The translations under genes and the position numbers were made by a program. This document shows positions 14,464-14,900 of a stretch of 14,900 nt of DNA, piece by piece. The first letter of the stretch is position 1. Every line of letters starts with the position of its first letter. The notes below the pieces were generated by a model. It searched no databases and had not been told where the DNA came from. It saw only the letters and a list, made by a program, of their open reading frames with translations. Source of the DNA: JBGTKH01 sp041744735 (lineage in GTDB: Bacteria; Planctomycetota; Planctomycetia; Pirellulales; Pirellulaceae); NCBI GenBank assembly GCA_041744735.1, contig JBGTKH010000112.1, forward strand, positions 1-14,900. Reading direction: 5' to 3'.

Positions 14464-14496
14464 GTGTTCATCCTAGCGTGGATCATTCAAGCCCGA

Positions 14497-14513
14497 CGCG
14501 CAACGTTTGCGCG
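14497..14513. promoter_or_regulatory. Palindrome CGCGCAACGTTTGCGCG
   Basis: The two 7-base arms are exact reverse complements around CGT. It lies 34-50 bases upstream of the phosphodiesterase start, where an operator or a leader hairpin would be expected. Confidence 0.35.
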
Positions 14514-14519
14514 ACTCCC

Positions 14520-14595
14520 AATCGTAACCCGAAGCGTAAGCGAGGGAGCCGTACGTGAGAGTACACCGCCCTCGCTTACGCGTCGGGTTACGATT
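14520..14595. repeat. 27-bp inverted repeat of planctomycete type
   Basis: The arms 14520-14546 (starting AATCGTAACCCGAAGCG) and 14569-14595 match at 26 of 27 positions, with a 22-base spacer. The single difference is GAAGCG against GACGCG. The CCTCGCTTACGCGTCGGGTTA sequence type, whose shadow translation contains NPTRKRGR, is one I recall as very frequent in planctomycete genomes. The right arm ends on the first base of the stop codon of the gene at 14595. Confidence 0.88.
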
Positions 14596-14900
14596 TATCG
14601 CACCCACGATCCAAGGAGAAAACCAATCAACCCGCCCAGTAACATGGCGACGGGGACGGCAACGGCCAGCGTGAGTGCGACGCATTCGGTGCGCGAGAGG
14701 CGGCGGAAGTCGTGCATCGGCAACAGCGGCGGCGCGGCGGGTGGGCGAACCGAGTCGCTCACGCGCTTGGTGTCCTGCCCGGACGAGGCCATTGGATCGG
14801 TGCCTTGCGAAAGTTGGCTGGGCGCGTCTTGCACCAAATCCGCCGGATCGTAAGTGGCCGAGCCCGTGTCGTGCAAGTTGGCATATTCCTCGTCGCGGCC
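14595..14900 (-). CDS. Small single-pass membrane protein, 5' end beyond window
   Basis: The minus strand is open from the right edge to TAA at 14595, giving 101 visible residues. A TTG at 14876 could be a start, but the frame continues open and protein-like to the edge (GRDEEYANLHDTGSATYDPA), so the gene most likely begins outside the window. The visible part is a polar, Asp/Ser/Pro-rich stretch of about 65 residues, then a basic segment (FRRLSRTE) and one C-terminal membrane helix (VALTLAVAVPVAMLLGGLIG) ending LLGSWVR. This is a tail-anchored layout with the polar part probably in the cytoplasm. No family recognised. The stop codon abuts the inverted repeat. Confidence 0.65.
   Translation of the reverse strand, partial: GRDEEYANLHDTGSATYDPADLVQDAPSQLSQGTDPMASSGQDTKRVSDSVRPPAAPPLLPMHDFRRLSRTECVALTLAVAVPVAMLLGGLIGFLLGSWVR

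Noticed and set aside
1..14900. tRNA, rRNA, insertion sequence, phage or integrase genes
   Set aside because: Nothing with the required structure or motifs was seen by eye on either strand; no transposase accompanies the inverted repeats.

Overview
This window looks like chromosomal DNA from a planctomycete, probably of the Pirellulales type. The evidence is a high-GC, loosely packed gene layout; a lipoprotein ending in an SHD1 domain; an ABC-2 permease fused to a CPBP protease; FHA-domain regulators; a DUF4058 protein; and several intergenic palindrome families that I recall from planctomycete genomes. This assignment comes from protein and repeat character only. There is no rRNA, tRNA, CRISPR array, transposase, integrase or phage gene, so the window reads as ordinary chromosome with much repeat decoration.

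Left part (1-3139). A minus-strand group runs off the left edge: a short Cys-rich ORF and a 33-residue ORF that overlap at ATGA, followed by a DUF4058 protein. Divergent from it are mqnA and mqnC, two enzymes of the futalosine route to menaquinone, separated by a perfect inverted repeat that supplies the mqnA stop codon.

Middle (3140-6492). A strong promoter-like site and a long leader precede a lipoprotein with an Ala/Pro/Glu-rich tether carrying a recurring DDLFG motif and a C-terminal SHD1 domain. A hairpin cluster, a small FHA protein and another repeat cluster follow. A minus-strand acyl carrier protein faces them, and an 88-nt imperfect inverted repeat lies behind it.

Right part (6493-14900). 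A NatA-like ATPase, the permease/CPBP fusion and an amidohydrolase form a probable operon; the last two touch as TAAATG. The amidohydrolase could be the deaminase of the futalosine pathway. Convergent to it is an FHA-GAF-class III cyclase protein with non-standard residues at the purine-selecting positions. A secreted Kelch-type protein, a convergent YfcE-type phosphodiesterase and the 3' end of a small membrane protein finish the window.

The best leads are: (a) repeats of different families lying flush with gene stop codons, one family showing a compensatory base-pair change; (b) the two coupled small ORFs at 602-849; (c) the altered cyclase; (d) the DDLFG/SHD1 lipoprotein. I did not find a clear new multi-gene defence or metabolic system.
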